Assembly (NCBI GenBank): GCA_938084835.1
Contig: CALKER010000009.1
Span: 1-64,000 of the forward strand
Direction: 5' to 3'
Source: an uncultured Thermoguttaceae bacterium
GTDB lineage: Bacteria > Planctomycetota > Planctomycetia > Pirellulales > Thermoguttaceae
Length of the DNA stretch: 64,000 bases
The notes under the pieces are model-generated. The model searched no databases. It saw only the letters and a program-made list of their open reading frames with translations, and had not been told where the DNA came from. Position numbers and translations under genes: made by a program. Positions 1 to 10,015 of this stretch are shown piece after piece. Every line of letters begins with the position of its first letter. The first letter of the stretch is position 1.

Positions 1-237
1 TTGGTCAAGCGCGGAGGGATGCGTCAGGACATAGCGCCTACAATCCTGGACCGTTTCGGCCTGGATTTGAGTAAGCTTGAGCCGCCGCTTGACGGGGAAC
101 CGTTGACCAAGCCAGCAACCAAACCTGTGCTGAAAGCCCCAGAAACCCCGCCTGTGCAGCAGCCGGCCCAAGGGCAACAGCGACAACAAGAGCGAGCCGC
201 TGCCAAAAAGCGTCAGGTCACGTCCGTAGCCCCGTAG
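1..237 (+). CDS. C-terminal fragment of an alkaline-phosphatase-superfamily protein (phosphodiesterase/sulfatase-like)
   Basis: The reading frame is open from the window edge to a TAG stop, so only the last ~78 residues are seen. The stretch DIAPTILDRFGLDLSKLEPP followed by LDGEPL matches the usual end of the type I phosphodiesterase/nucleotide pyrophosphatase and sulfatase fold, where a final metal-site segment is followed by a '(D/N)IAPTIL..FG...P..DG.PL' motif. After it comes a Pro/Gln/Ala/Lys-rich tail of ~45 residues with no recognisable domain. The true start lies upstream of the window, so the TTG at base 1 is not proposed as a start. Substrate cannot be told from this piece. Confidence 0.6.
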   Translation: MVKRGGMRQDIAPTILDRFGLDLSKLEPPLDGEPLTKPATKPVLKAPETPPVQQPAQGQQRQQERAAAKKRQVTSVAP

Positions 238-358
238 GAGCCCCGAGCTGGGTGGTGACGATGAGTCCCGTGGCTAAGCTAAAGGTCACACTGAGGGAAC
301 AGCTCCCCGGCTGGTGATGACAGGCTGAGCTCTTGCGCGGTGGGGGAGGGACTGCACG

Positions 359-410
359 GGCAGGAACGCCTGAACACCAAAGGATGGGCGTTCCTGCCTT
401 CAATTATTTC
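359..410 (+). terminator. Hairpin with 12-bp perfect stem between convergent genes
   Basis: Arms ggcaggaacgcc (359-370) and ggcgttcctgcc (387-398) are perfectly complementary with a 16-nt loop. They are followed by the U-rich-ish tract ttcaattattt. It lies 122 bp past the stop of the plus-strand partial gene and just beyond the 3' end of hemL, so it could stop transcription of the first. The T-run is interrupted, so efficiency as an intrinsic terminator is uncertain. Confidence 0.5.
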
Positions 411-468
411 CTCCAAACTGGCTGCCCCAAAGGCGGTGTTTACATGCCGGCTGCACAAGGCATTGGCG

Positions 469-1779
469 TTAAGGGCCGTCAGCCGCCATCTTCAACTCTG
501 CGAAGACTTCGCGGGCAGCGGCCACGGTGGAATCGATATGCTCTGACGTATGCACTACGGACAGAAACGCCGATTCAAACTGGCTACAAGGAAGGTAAAC
601 ACCCCGCTCGATCATACCCCAGAAAAATTGAGCAAACAGGCGAGTGTTGCAAGAGGAAGCACTCTGCCAGTCGACTACCGCCATGTCGGTAAAGAAGATA
701 GTGAACATCGACGGCACCCACTGAATCTGGCAGGCAATTCCTTCCTCCTGGGCGGCGGAGCTCAATCCTTCTGCCAGCCGACGTGTTTGTTCCCGAAGTA
801 GCGGATACGGGTTGGTGGACTTGAGAATTTTTAGCGTGGTAATTCCGGCGGCAGTCGCCAGAGGGTTGCCGCTGAGCGTACCGGCTTGAAAGACTTTTCC
901 CGCCGGTAAGACGTGATCCATGATCTCCGCGGGCCCCCCGTAAGCTCCTACGGGCAACCCGCCACCAATCACTTTGCCAAAAGTAGTAATGTCAGGGCGA
1001 ATTCCCACCAGCTCCTGCGCCCCACCGTAGGCCACCCGAAAGCCGGTCATCACTTCGTCGAAGATCAGTAGGGCGCCGTACCGACTCGTAAGCTCGCGCA
1101 GGGCATGCAGGAAAGACTCTGTGGCTGGCACACACCCCATGTTGCCGGCAATCGGCTCCACGATTACTGCGGCGATTTCCCGCCCCTTGCGGGCGAAAGC
1201 TTCTTCCACTGCGGTCACCTCGTTAAAGGGCAAAACAATGGTATCGGCAGCTGTGCCAGCAGTGATGCCCGGCGAAGTAGGTACCCCTAGAGTAGTGGCA
1301 GAACTTCCTGCCGCCACAAGCAGGCTGTCCACATGTCCGTGATAGTTGCCGGCAAATTTGACGATCTTGTCGCGACCGGTGACTGCTCGGGCCAATCGCA
1401 GGGCACTCAAAGTGGCCTCGGTACCCGAGTTGACTAATCGCACTTTTTCCACCGAGGGAACAGCCTCGCAGATTAACTCGGCGAGGATAATCTCTGCCTC
1501 CGTGGGAGCCCCGTAGCTTGTACCCCGGAGCGCCGCTTCCTGGACCGCCAGAACCACCTCCGGGTGGGAATGCCCTAAAATCATCGGTCCCCAGGAAAGA
1601 ACATAGTCGATATAGGAATTGCCGTCCACATCGTACAAATAGGGACCTTCACCCCGGGCGATAAACAGCGGATTCCCGCCTACCGCACCAAAGGCTCGCG
1701 CGGGACTGTTCACTCCTCCCGGGATGACTCGCTGAGCCCGGGCAAAAAGACTTTGGCTCCGGGAAAACGTTCTGGGCAT
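469..1779 (-). CDS. hemL: Glutamate-1-semialdehyde 2,1-aminomutase
   Basis: This PLP enzyme converts glutamate-1-semialdehyde to 5-aminolevulinate in the C5 route to tetrapyrroles. The 436-residue product has the family length. It opens with SRSQSLFARAQRVIPGGVNS, typical of HemL, and carries the PLP lysine in FGKVIGGGLPVGAYGG (Lys about 269), with the aspartate motif LLIFDEVMTGFR before it. An in-frame TTG at 1815 would add 12 residues and has a loose GG-rich stretch upstream. ATG at 1779 is preferred because homologues begin close to it. The gene stands alone and converges on the partial gene at the window edge. Identification is secure; the start is less so. Confidence 0.95.
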   Translation of the reverse strand: MPRTFSRSQSLFARAQRVIPGGVNSPARAFGAVGGNPLFIARGEGPYLYDVDGNSYIDYVLSWGPMILGHSHPEVVLAVQEAALRGTSYGAPTEAEIILAELICEAVPSVEKVRLVNSGTEATLSALRLARAVTGRDKIVKFAGNYHGHVDSLLVAAGSSATTLGVPTSPGITAGTAADTIVLPFNEVTAVEEAFARKGREIAAVIVEPIAGNMGCVPATESFLHALRELTSRYGALLIFDEVMTGFRVAYGGAQELVGIRPDITTFGKVIGGGLPVGAYGGPAEIMDHVLPAGKVFQAGTLSGNPLATAAGITTLKILKSTNPYPLLREQTRRLAEGLSSAAQEEGIACQIQWVPSMFTIFFTDMAVVDWQSASSCNTRLFAQFFWGMIERGVYLPCSQFESAFLSVVHTSEHIDSTVAAAREVFAELKMAADGP

Positions 1780-1889
1780 TGGATTGCGATGGTTGACCGT
1801 CGAAACCTCGGGCAAAGCTTCGCTTGCCTTACCTTAACCACTTCGGGAGCAAAAGTACTGCCAGTGCAGATTTGGAAGGTGAAATCAAT

Positions 1890-4301
1890 CTAGGGCGCCA
1901 CTTCAGCCGGAATTCGCAGCAGCGTAATGCTGCAGGGTGCCAATTCGAGCCGGTCGCCAAATCGCTCCTGTTTCCTTTCAACGACAAAAACCTCCGGTGG
2001 CTGTCCTGGCCGATTGCACCCCTTGGGATTATCGCCACTGACTTCGAAAACGGTGATGGGTCCGGCGAGCTTCACGCCGGTAAACTCTACAGGAATTTCC
2101 TGTCGCTGAAGTGTGGCGTTGACCACGGCAAGAGTTAGTACCTTAGCTACTGGGTCCCAAGCGGCTTGCGCATCAATTGGCCCGCTGAAAGTTGTATGAA
2201 ATGGAATCGTCCCGAATTGCTTTCGGTAGAGTGCCAGAACGACCCCCGTGGTGTCCATCACGGCAGCAATCTTGCTGGTCTTGATAGCGCCGATGACGTT
2301 TACCGTCTGGGCATAACAAGCCATGGCGTACATATCACAGTTACGCGCAAACTCGTGCAGAGCCACCGCCACACCCAGGGCGTCCTTCAAGAAATATTGT
2401 GTGCCCAGTTCGCCGTAAAGGTGTGGCCCATACCAATAGTTCCACTCGTCCAAGGCGATACGAATGTCCTTGCCCTGAAGGGAAGCAAAACGCTTGCGAT
2501 ACTGTCGATGAGCTTCAGCAATTCGTGCCACTTGGGAGGACATCTGCCGAACATGTCCTATCAGCGAGGGTCGTTCGCCCACGTAAAAGTGCTCGCTAAT
2601 AAGATCCATCTGCTCGGCACAATGTTGCATCATGCCCTCACTCCAAGGACCAACGTTTCCCACCGCTATGAGTTTAATCCGCGGATCCATCTTCCGCATG
2701 GCTTCGGCAAAAGCATTGTGCTTTTTGATGTACTCCTCCAAAGGCATATGACCAAGCTGCCAGGAGCCGTACATCTCATTCCCGATTCCCCACCAAATGA
2801 CATTGTAAGGCTCAGGATGCCCGTTTTTAGCCCGAAGGCCTCCCATTGGAGTGTCCACACTTCCATTACAATATTCAAGCTTTTCCAAAGCCATTTGAAC
2901 ATCGCCCAAACCACTGTTGACAACGACAAGCGGTTCCGTTCCCAGCACCCGGCAGAAGGTCATAAACTCATCGATACCAAAATCGTGGTGCTCTAGGCCC
3001 TGCCAGGCAGGGTTTTTCATAGGGGGTCGCCGGTCGGGATCGCCGATGGCTTTTCGCCAATCATAGCCACTCACGAAGTTGCCACCCGGCCACCGGTAAA
3101 TGGGCGCATCAAGTTCTCGCAACAGATGGAGTGTATCGGCTCGCATGCCGTGGACGTTATCTTCCGGCATGAGGGACAATGTGCCCACATGGCACCGACC
3201 GCGGACGACCGATACTTCAAGCACCGCCCCCTCTGTAGTGGCACCTGCCCGAAAACTCAGCGGATACTTACGGTAAGAACTGTCGATGTCAGAAATAACC
3301 ACTGTGCTTCGATCAGCCGGATTAGGCCCCCAGCTGAGGGTCACCTGAACTTCCGCCGGCTGGGAGACAGCCCTCAACCAAATGCGACCTTGATACAACT
3401 TGCCTTCGACTACGCCTAGACCCTCCTGGCGAATCCCGCTGCCCGCCCCAACCAGGGGTGTGTGAGCCCCCACAAACGGCTCCTGGGTATCCATAGATAC
3501 CTTGCCCTCGCCTGCCTGCTTCCAGGGCGACTCCTGATGGCCCACCGGATAGAAGAATTTGCGGTCCTCGATCATTTCGGCCCAAATCCCCCCGTAAATG
3601 CACCGGCCGAGGTGCTCAATAAATTGCCCGTAAATGTAAACGGGGATCGGCTCCAGCCGGCGAGTCGCATCGACATGAATTTTGCCCGGCTTCACGGGGA
3701 GTCGCTCGAGCAAAACAAGCTCCAGATCATCAAAGTAAGCCTTACCTGTGGCCAAACCCCATCCCCCAAAAAGGCAATTGATCCACACCGAGTCCTGATC
3801 GTCGGTTTCGAATTGCAGCTCCACGCGTGTCCAATCGGTGGTACCCACCACAGCTTGGGTGGCCAACGGCTGCATGTCATGGAGGTTAAGGAGCACGCCC
3901 CGACCGTTTTTCCGCTCGACGCCTTCCGCCTTAATCCAGCCACTTAACCGATAGCGGGCGTAAGGCTCCACGGGCACCTGAATATACCACGCAGCATCGG
4001 CGCCATCCGCCGACGAAATGGCCACACAACGACGACCGGTTCGGCCCCCCTCAACATACTCGAAATTCGCTTTGCCACCCCATGTGTACGTTCGCCAACC
4101 TCGCGGCCCTTTGGCTGTTCCCTCTTCAAACGAGGAATTCGGGATAAGGTTTTGGCCAAGCGCCTGGCCAGCGAAAGGAGGAGCGATGGAACACACCGCG
4201 GCCACAATAACAACAATTACCTTAATGACAAACAGGGAAGAATCTTTAGCGGCGATCTTACTCCGTTTGCCAAGCCGGTTGATCACTGAGCCAGGTCGCA
4301 T
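1890..4301 (-). CDS. Secreted alpha-L-arabinofuranosidase, GH51 family, with N-terminal carbohydrate-binding-like domain
   Basis: It likely releases arabinose from arabinoxylan or arabinan outside the cytoplasm. The 803-residue protein has a signal-type hydrophobic segment (about residues 24-50), then a jelly-roll domain resembling CBM4/9 (LIPNSSFEEG, about 52-210). A GH51 (beta/alpha)8 barrel follows, starting near GQFIEHLGRCIYGGIWAEM. The predicted acid/base is Glu509 in GIGNEMYG and the nucleophile is Glu619 in IALDEWNYW, as in clan GH-A. A C-terminal beta domain ends the chain. ATG at 4301 is chosen because GAGGAG sits seven bases upstream; the ATG at 4316 lacks this. It is monocistronic. 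Family call strong; exact substrate unknown. Confidence 0.9.
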   Translation of the reverse strand: MRPGSVINRLGKRSKIAAKDSSLFVIKVIVVIVAAVCSIAPPFAGQALGQNLIPNSSFEEGTAKGPRGWRTYTWGGKANFEYVEGGRTGRRCVAISSADGADAAWYIQVPVEPYARYRLSGWIKAEGVERKNGRGVLLNLHDMQPLATQAVVGTTDWTRVELQFETDDQDSVWINCLFGGWGLATGKAYFDDLELVLLERLPVKPGKIHVDATRRLEPIPVYIYGQFIEHLGRCIYGGIWAEMIEDRKFFYPVGHQESPWKQAGEGKVSMDTQEPFVGAHTPLVGAGSGIRQEGLGVVEGKLYQGRIWLRAVSQPAEVQVTLSWGPNPADRSTVVISDIDSSYRKYPLSFRAGATTEGAVLEVSVVRGRCHVGTLSLMPEDNVHGMRADTLHLLRELDAPIYRWPGGNFVSGYDWRKAIGDPDRRPPMKNPAWQGLEHHDFGIDEFMTFCRVLGTEPLVVVNSGLGDVQMALEKLEYCNGSVDTPMGGLRAKNGHPEPYNVIWWGIGNEMYGSWQLGHMPLEEYIKKHNAFAEAMRKMDPRIKLIAVGNVGPWSEGMMQHCAEQMDLISEHFYVGERPSLIGHVRQMSSQVARIAEAHRQYRKRFASLQGKDIRIALDEWNYWYGPHLYGELGTQYFLKDALGVAVALHEFARNCDMYAMACYAQTVNVIGAIKTSKIAAVMDTTGVVLALYRKQFGTIPFHTTFSGPIDAQAAWDPVAKVLTLAVVNATLQRQEIPVEFTGVKLAGPITVFEVSGDNPKGCNRPGQPPEVFVVERKQERFGDRLELAPCSITLLRIPAEVAP

Positions 4302-4509
4302 CAGATGTCTCCTCATGGAAGCTAACCACCTACTCCGGTGTTAACTCACACTGGGCGGTATCCCTTGAACAAACCACAAGCAAGATGTCGCTATTTTAAT
4401 TAATTTACCCGGCCGACCGTTCAACGCTGAAGGATCGCTTTTGACATGGACTCTGCCGTAGCCTAAACGCAGGACGACGAAATCAACGGATTTTGGATCC
4501 TCACCGGGC

Positions 4510-6078
4510 TTAATGCTTAAAATGCCGACGGCCTGTGAAGATCATCGGCAAGCGATACCGATTACAAGCTTCGATAACTTCTCGATCCCGAACCGAACCA
4601 CCCGGTTGGATGATGGCTCCAATACCCACGGTGGCCGCAATTTCGATTGAGTCGGGGAAGGGGAAGAACGCATCCGACGCAAGGACCGCGCCTTTGACCC
4701 GATCACCTGCTTTTTTGATGGCGATTTCTACAGAGTCCACCCTGCTCATTTGGCCGGCGCCGACCCCAAGGAGCATCCGGTTCTTTGTGACGACAATTGC
4801 ATTGGATTTTACATGGCGAACCACGGCCCATGCAAACCGAAGCTCCTCCCATTGCTCAGGCGAAGGCTGGGTTTCGGTGACCACCTGCCACTCCCCCTCA
4901 GGGTCCGGCCAAATGTCCCCCTCTTGAACCAAAAGGCCACCTTCTAAAAACCGGTAGGCCCAGTGAGCGCGGGGACCTTCCAGCGGTCCCACCTTCATGA
5001 GCCGTACATTGGCACGCCACTTTGGCTTAGTGGTTAAAATCTCTAGTGCCTCAGTAGTGAAATCCGGCGCGATAATGGCCTCGATAAAAAGGTTGGGGGC
5101 TGTAAGAACCTCCGCTGTTGCTGGATCCACCAGGCGGTTCAATCCTAGCACAGATCCAAAGGCACTGACGGGATCGCCAGCAAGCGCCTTTTGCAAGGCT
5201 TCCGCCAATGTGTGGGCCACTGCCACACCGCAGGGGTTATTGTGTTTTATAACGGAGGCAGCCGGCTCGGTAAAACCCCGCACAACTTCGAGGGCACTTT
5301 CCAGATCAAGAAAATTGTTGAACGAAAGCTCCTTTCCGTGAAGCTGAACAGCTCGCACGACTGAGGCCGAAGGAGCCAAAGGTTCCACATACAAAGCAGC
5401 CTTTTGGTGAGGATTCTCCCCATATCTTAAGTGAGCCTGGCGGCGATAACCCAGGGCAAGTTCCCCGGGTAATTCCTCCCCATAGCCTTGCCGACCGATA
5501 TAGGAAGCAATCACCGTATCGTAATAAGCAGTATGGGCGAATGCAGCGGCAGCCAACCGCCGGCGGAGATCGGCACTAGTTCGACCGGTTTGCCGAATCT
5601 CCCCTAGGATAAGCGGATACTGATCCGGCCGAGTCGCTACCGTGACATAAACATGGTTTTTTGCCGCAGCGCGTATGAGGCTTGGGCCACCGATATCGAT
5701 ATTCTCGATGGCTTCTTCCCATGAGCAACCTTTCCGGCTGACCGTGGCTTCGAATGGGTAAAGATTCACCACCACCAGTTCGATCGGCCAAATGTCGTGC
5801 TCGGCGATCACCTGGAGATCTTCCGGGAGATCTCGGCGGCACAGAATCCCCCCGAATACCTTAGGGTGAAGCGTCTTAACCCGGCCCCCCATCACCTCCG
5901 GAAATCCCGTATAGGCTGAAATATCCACAACTGAGAGGCCATGGGATTCCAGATGTCTGCGGGTGCCGCCTGTACTTAAAATCTGCACGCCCAAGCCCGC
6001 AAGCTCGCGGGCAAACTCAGCCACACCTGTCTTGTCACTCACGCTGATCAGGGCCCGCTCGATCTTGGGAGATTCCAT
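4510..6078 (-). CDS. purH: Bifunctional AICAR transformylase/IMP cyclohydrolase
   Basis: It catalyses the last two steps of IMP synthesis, using 10-formyl-tetrahydrofolate. The 522-residue chain has the MGS-type IMP cyclohydrolase domain first (ISVSDKTG near residues 11-18, LSTGGTRRHLE) and the AICAR transformylase domain after it. The transformylase signature KHNNPCG is near residues 277-283, and the C-terminus GRRHFKH is typical. ATG at 6078 is chosen because GAGGAAA lies about eight bases upstream; a GTG at 6093 overlaps the stop of the preceding small frame. Its cofactor can be supplied by the fhs product encoded at 38.8-40.6 kb. Confidence 0.97.
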   Translation of the reverse strand: MESPKIERALISVSDKTGVAEFARELAGLGVQILSTGGTRRHLESHGLSVVDISAYTGFPEVMGGRVKTLHPKVFGGILCRRDLPEDLQVIAEHDIWPIELVVVNLYPFEATVSRKGCSWEEAIENIDIGGPSLIRAAAKNHVYVTVATRPDQYPLILGEIRQTGRTSADLRRRLAAAAFAHTAYYDTVIASYIGRQGYGEELPGELALGYRRQAHLRYGENPHQKAALYVEPLAPSASVVRAVQLHGKELSFNNFLDLESALEVVRGFTEPAASVIKHNNPCGVAVAHTLAEALQKALAGDPVSAFGSVLGLNRLVDPATAEVLTAPNLFIEAIIAPDFTTEALEILTTKPKWRANVRLMKVGPLEGPRAHWAYRFLEGGLLVQEGDIWPDPEGEWQVVTETQPSPEQWEELRFAWAVVRHVKSNAIVVTKNRMLLGVGAGQMSRVDSVEIAIKKAGDRVKGAVLASDAFFPFPDSIEIAATVGIGAIIQPGGSVRDREVIEACNRYRLPMIFTGRRHFKH

Positions 6079-6089
6079 GACTGGTTTCC

Positions 6090-6359
6090 TCACACCCTAA
6101 AAAGCCTTCTTTGGTGACCTTCTTCGCCATCGGGAGGAACTATTCTCATTAACCCCAACGCGATGGCTTCATCCGCCCAAAGCTCGACAACCACTTGGCT
6201 CGCTATCGGTCCGTGGGAAGCTCGTTCTGCCGACCCGGAAGTTCCCACCCTCCCCAAAAGAGGAGTCTTCACATCCCGGGCAAACGCCTCGATTTGGTGC
6301 TTGCGCTGCTGCTTCGGATTAAGCTTGAATTCAGCAATCTTCTCATCCGATTGTTCCAA
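6090..6359 (-). CDS. Possible small hypothetical protein upstream of purH
   Basis: An 89-residue frame with a TTG start ends 11 bases before the purH ATG, and its stop overlaps an in-frame GTG of purH. The product is charged at the N-terminus (KLNPKQQRKHQIEAFAR), then mixed, with no signal peptide or membrane segment and no family I recognise. The weak AGAGGT ribosome site is about eleven bases from the TTG. The reading frame could be chance between pepF and purH; compact spacing is the only positive argument. Confidence 0.3.
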   Translation of the reverse strand: MEQSDEKIAEFKLNPKQQRKHQIEAFARDVKTPLLGRVGTSGSAERASHGPIASQVVVELWADEAIALGLMRIVPPDGEEGHQRRLFRV

Positions 6360-6401
6360 GGCCTGATTTTACCTCTTGAAACCGGAATCGCGATTCCCCC
6401 G

Positions 6402-8249
6402 TCAATTCACCGCGCTGGGGCGAGTAGTCGGGCGCCTTTTCAACAGGAGCTCTTCCAATTCCTCTACAAGGATCTCGAATTGCCGCAGTGCTGCTTCAAT
6501 GGGTGTTGGGGTCTCCATGTCGACGCCGGCATCCCGCACGAGGTCTAAGGGATCTTTGGATGAGCCAGCTGCCAAGAATTCAAGGTACCGTCGCCGGGCT
6601 GGCTCACCCTCCGAAAGCACCTTGTCGGCAAGTGCCATGGCCGCCGACATACCAGTTGCATACTTGTACACGTAAAAGGCATGATAAAAGTGCGGAATCC
6701 GGAAGCACTCCAGCGAGAGAACGTCATCGATTAAGACTTCCGGGGCAAGATAGTCCTCCAGAAGTTGACGGTACACTGAGCGAAAAACATCAACAGACAG
6801 CGCATCACCGCTTTCTGCAATTTCGTGAATTTTCTTCTCGAATTCGGCGAACATGGTTTGGCGGAATATCGTGCCGCGGATCTCTTCGAGCTGGCGGTCA
6901 ATAAGAAACGCCCGCTGAAGCTTTGTGCGCGCCCTTGCCAGCATATGGCGGAAGAGGAGCTGTTCATTAAACGTACTGGCAATTTCGGCGGTAAAAATCA
7001 CCGGTCGAAAGTAGTGGAAGGGTTGCTTTCGCGCAGCAAGAAGGCTGTGCATGGAATGGCCGGCTTCGTGGGCAAGCGTGAAGACATGGTCAATATTGTC
7101 AGACCGATAATTCATCAAAATATACGGCCAGCCGTCATAACTGCCGGCACTAAAAGCTCCACTTTGTTTACCACGGTTCTCGTATTTATCGCACCATCCT
7201 CCTCTCAAACCTTCCTCCAACAGCTGGCAGTACTCGGCGCCCAGCGGCTGCATGGCCTCGAGCATAACCCTAACTGCTTCATCCCAGGAATGTTCAAAGC
7301 GCACAGGTGCTACCAAAGGGACATAGGTGTCGTAGATGCGAAGCTCCCGCAGCCGAAGATGCTTCCGCCGCAGGGCGAAATATCGCTGCAAAGCCGGCAG
7401 GAAGCGACGCACAGTGGCGATCAAATTTTCGTAAACCGTCGTGGGGATCCGCTCCGGGAAGAGCGCCGCTTCCAGGCAACTGGAAAAATTCCGAACCCGG
7501 GCGTAATACACATCGGAGTAAACTGCCCCCGCAAGTGTTGCTGCAAGGGTGTGTCGATGGGCATCATAGGCTGCGTAAAATTGGCGGAAAGCTTCCTGCC
7601 GAATTTTCCGCGAAGGCGAATGAAGAAGCGAGTGAAAAGTGCTATGGCTTAGTTCCACCAGCCGGCCGCGGTCATCTCGCACCACTCCGAACTTCAAATC
7701 AGCGCAATCCAATTGGGTAAATACGTCGTGAGGGATTTGGGCCATTTGAGTCTGCATAGCCAACAAGCGTTCTTCGGCCGGCGATAAGGTATGCGGCTTC
7801 ATCCGCAGGAGACGATCCAAAAATACGCGATAGGGGGCCAACTCTCGCGCCTCGTTGTAAGCCCGCAGGAGCTCCTCCGGCAAAGCCTGGATTTCAGGCT
7901 GGATAAAACTGGCCGCCTCCTCGGCCCGAGTAAGCCATTGCATGAAGCGACCGTGCATCTGCACCGCCGCGCTGTTGGTCGTATCCTCACTAAGCCGCAA
8001 ATGCGCATAGGTTCCAAGCCTCTCCGCCAAACGTTCCATCTGAAAGTGGAACTTCAAGCAGGCAGCCAATTTAGCGGGTCCCTCTCCTAATTGGCCGCGG
8101 AATTGTCGGTACCGCGAGATTTTTTTGGCCCACTCCGTCAGGGCCCTCTCCCAGGCAACATCGTCGGGAAAGAGGCTCGAAAGATCCCATTTGTCCTTTT
8201 GTGGTACCTGATCGCGGGTGGGAAGCTGCTTTACACGAGGCTTAGCCAT
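6402..8249 (-). CDS. pepF: Oligoendopeptidase F, M3B family zinc metallopeptidase
   Basis: A cytoplasmic peptidase that trims oligopeptides. The 615-residue length fits the M3B family. The zinc motif HEAGH is at about 394-398 in TLAHEAGHSMHSLLA, and the downstream glutamate ligand lies in the family block IASTFNEQLL. The N-terminal oligopeptidase F domain (KWDLSSLFPDD) is present. The start at 8249 (MAKPRVKQLP) is chosen for the GAGGAAGGG ribosome site upstream; an ATG-like extension to 8294 lacks one. There is no signal peptide. The neighbouring purH lies about 320 bases on with only a doubtful small frame between. Confidence 0.95.
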   Translation of the reverse strand: MAKPRVKQLPTRDQVPQKDKWDLSSLFPDDVAWERALTEWAKKISRYRQFRGQLGEGPAKLAACLKFHFQMERLAERLGTYAHLRLSEDTTNSAAVQMHGRFMQWLTRAEEAASFIQPEIQALPEELLRAYNEARELAPYRVFLDRLLRMKPHTLSPAEERLLAMQTQMAQIPHDVFTQLDCADLKFGVVRDDRGRLVELSHSTFHSLLHSPSRKIRQEAFRQFYAAYDAHRHTLAATLAGAVYSDVYYARVRNFSSCLEAALFPERIPTTVYENLIATVRRFLPALQRYFALRRKHLRLRELRIYDTYVPLVAPVRFEHSWDEAVRVMLEAMQPLGAEYCQLLEEGLRGGWCDKYENRGKQSGAFSAGSYDGWPYILMNYRSDNIDHVFTLAHEAGHSMHSLLAARKQPFHYFRPVIFTAEIASTFNEQLLFRHMLARARTKLQRAFLIDRQLEEIRGTIFRQTMFAEFEKKIHEIAESGDALSVDVFRSVYRQLLEDYLAPEVLIDDVLSLECFRIPHFYHAFYVYKYATGMSAAMALADKVLSEGEPARRRYLEFLAAGSSKDPLDLVRDAGVDMETPTPIEAALRQFEILVEELEELLLKRRPTTRPSAVN

Positions 8250-8596
8250 CGATAAAAACCCTTCCTCAGAAAATGCGTTCCTTTCCAAGTTCACCGCAAG
8301 TCAAATTTCAGGGCATCTCCTGCGGAACTGGCGACCCCAGCTTGCTCCTGGTGCCCTGTTTGCTTGTTGGATTTTAAAACTTTCTGCTCCCTTCCGATTA
8401 TGGTCGGGGGATGACCAACATCAGTTTGCAAGGAGATTCACTACCTTATCGTAATCTTCGTAATTTTTATCATGGGAGGTTCGCGCAAAGCCGCCCCAAG
8501 ATATGACTCGTCTCCCGTTCACCGTTTCAGTCGGTGTAACTTTCGCTTCCTGTAATGCAGACTAAAAAGCTATCAGCTCCCCCACCACAACAGCCC
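8250..8596. other. Gap between CPBP protease and pepF
   Basis: No convincing frame. Downstream of the CPBP gene, on the minus strand, a 4-bp-stem hairpin (AGCT gat AGCT) followed by TTTT lies around 8561-8578 and could be a weak terminator. Nothing else is seen. Confidence 0.4.
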
Positions 8597-9433
8597 TTAC
8601 CCAAGGTAGGGATACACCAAGTCGTAACCGATCCAAAAAAGAGCTGCATCCACAATTACATGGCTCAACCACGGCGACAGCAACGAGCCGGTGCGCCAAA
8701 ACAAAAAGCTCCAATAAAGCCCGGCTAAGAACACGCCTCCGCTACACACGACTTGAGCAATCGACAGCCACCCAAGATAGACTCCCAAAATCAGCACGTG
8801 ATGGGCAGTGAAGGCCCCGGCCGCCAGAAGGCCTCCCCTGAGAAGCCCCAAGCGCCGCAACATGCCACCAAAAATAAACCATCGCCAATAGATCTCTTCA
8901 AGCCCAGCGTGAAGAATGGAATATGCATAAGCGACGGCTGCATACTGCCAAGCTTCGATAATCCCGCTTCGAGCCAAAAAACTCGCAATCCGACGCCCCA
9001 CCTCCTCCGGGGTCGTACTCTGCATTTTCCAGGCAAGGTATGCACCAACAATCACTCCGAAAGCAAGAATGCCAAAAGCAATGCCCTCTACAAGCCCCCA
9101 AAGCCGCGCCCGAGCGGTTCGGAGGTCCCCAGAAGCCGCATAATCCGATCTTTGACCGGCGGCAAGCAGCTCCTCGGGGCGGGGCAAAACGGCAGAGCGC
9201 CGTGGGAGGGTCAGCCACCACAGAAGCGGCAAACTAAACTGCAACAACTTGCTCCCTGCCACCGCCACTTGTTGCCACGCCGGGGAGAAGCCCTGAGTGA
9301 GAAGAAAATAGAAAACGGCTAGTAACGTTGGGAGCACACTTCCCACGACAAGAAGCCAAAACTCCTCCGGAGGATACTTGGCCGGCTGAACCCTGCCTTT
9401 CCTAGGAGCCTCCCCGGACGAGTGTCGGTTCAT
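8597..9433 (-). CDS. CPBP-family intramembrane metalloprotease (CAAX/Abi type)
   Basis: A polytopic membrane protein of 278 residues with about seven to eight hydrophobic helices. The CPBP signature is clear: Glu179-Glu180 in LEEIYWRWFIFG (EExxxR motif) and the histidine pair at about 211-212 in FTAHHVLILGVYLG. Family members cleave within membranes. Roles range from prenyl-protein processing to bacteriocin immunity, and none can be assigned here. ATG 9433 is preceded by AAAGG at suitable spacing. No neighbour hints at a partner. Confidence 0.88.
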   Translation of the reverse strand: MNRHSSGEAPRKGRVQPAKYPPEEFWLLVVGSVLPTLLAVFYFLLTQGFSPAWQQVAVAGSKLLQFSLPLLWWLTLPRRSAVLPRPEELLAAGQRSDYAASGDLRTARARLWGLVEGIAFGILAFGVIVGAYLAWKMQSTTPEEVGRRIASFLARSGIIEAWQYAAVAYAYSILHAGLEEIYWRWFIFGGMLRRLGLLRGGLLAAGAFTAHHVLILGVYLGWLSIAQVVCSGGVFLAGLYWSFLFWRTGSLLSPWLSHVIVDAALFWIGYDLVYPYLG

Positions 9434-10015
9434 GCGTTAACCTTTCACAGCGCAAGTTTGGTTTGAGCTTATCCACTTCTTGCGAGCTTGGAGGCGCTCT
9501 TCCGCAAAAAACGCAGTTATCCAAATCTTCCCCCACAGCCAAAGTGGGTCCTAAGTCAACTAGGGCGAAGAATTTAGCCACATAGCCCAATCCCGAACCG
9601 GCTAGTGGAATCTCTCCGCACCGCGTCGTTCAAGCCTAACGGAGCAAATCCCGTAACCAACCTTCTTAGGATTTGATCTAGGCAGATGCGTCTCCCAACG
9701 TTTGCCTGCGTTGCCAGGAGCGGTAATCATTACCCCAAACTTGTCACCCCCCGATGATGCCGCAAGCCGGATTGGTACCTTCGCCCACCCGTCGAAGCTC
9801 CCTCTGCTAAGGGGAGTGACACTCCGGTAGGGGTAAGGGGACTCAGCGCCAGCACGTTTTTACACTACAATCTGTAAGTTGCCAAGGGACGGGGCCATGC
9901 GGGTTGCCAACGGGCAACTAGGAAAAGGGATCGAGCTTACAGGGAGTAGGCCGTGTCAAGTGGCCAATGGTCAAGTAGTGATACTCTCCCTGCAACGGGA
10001 CTGAGGGACCAAGTG
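9434..10015. other. 582-base gap upstream of riboflavin synthase
   Basis: Divergent intergenic region between the CPBP gene and ribE. I looked for an FMN riboswitch and did not find its conserved boxes. Around 9799-9818 a small hairpin (ctccctc/ggggag arms) is possible. No frame with a credible product. Confidence 0.4.

Noticed and set aside
2166..2996. Long plus-strand frame (276 codons) opposite the arabinofuranosidase
   Set aside because: It is antisense to a well-supported gene and its composition has no family resemblance.
9600..10015. Possible FMN riboswitch ahead of riboflavin synthase
   Set aside because: None of the conserved RFN boxes is present.
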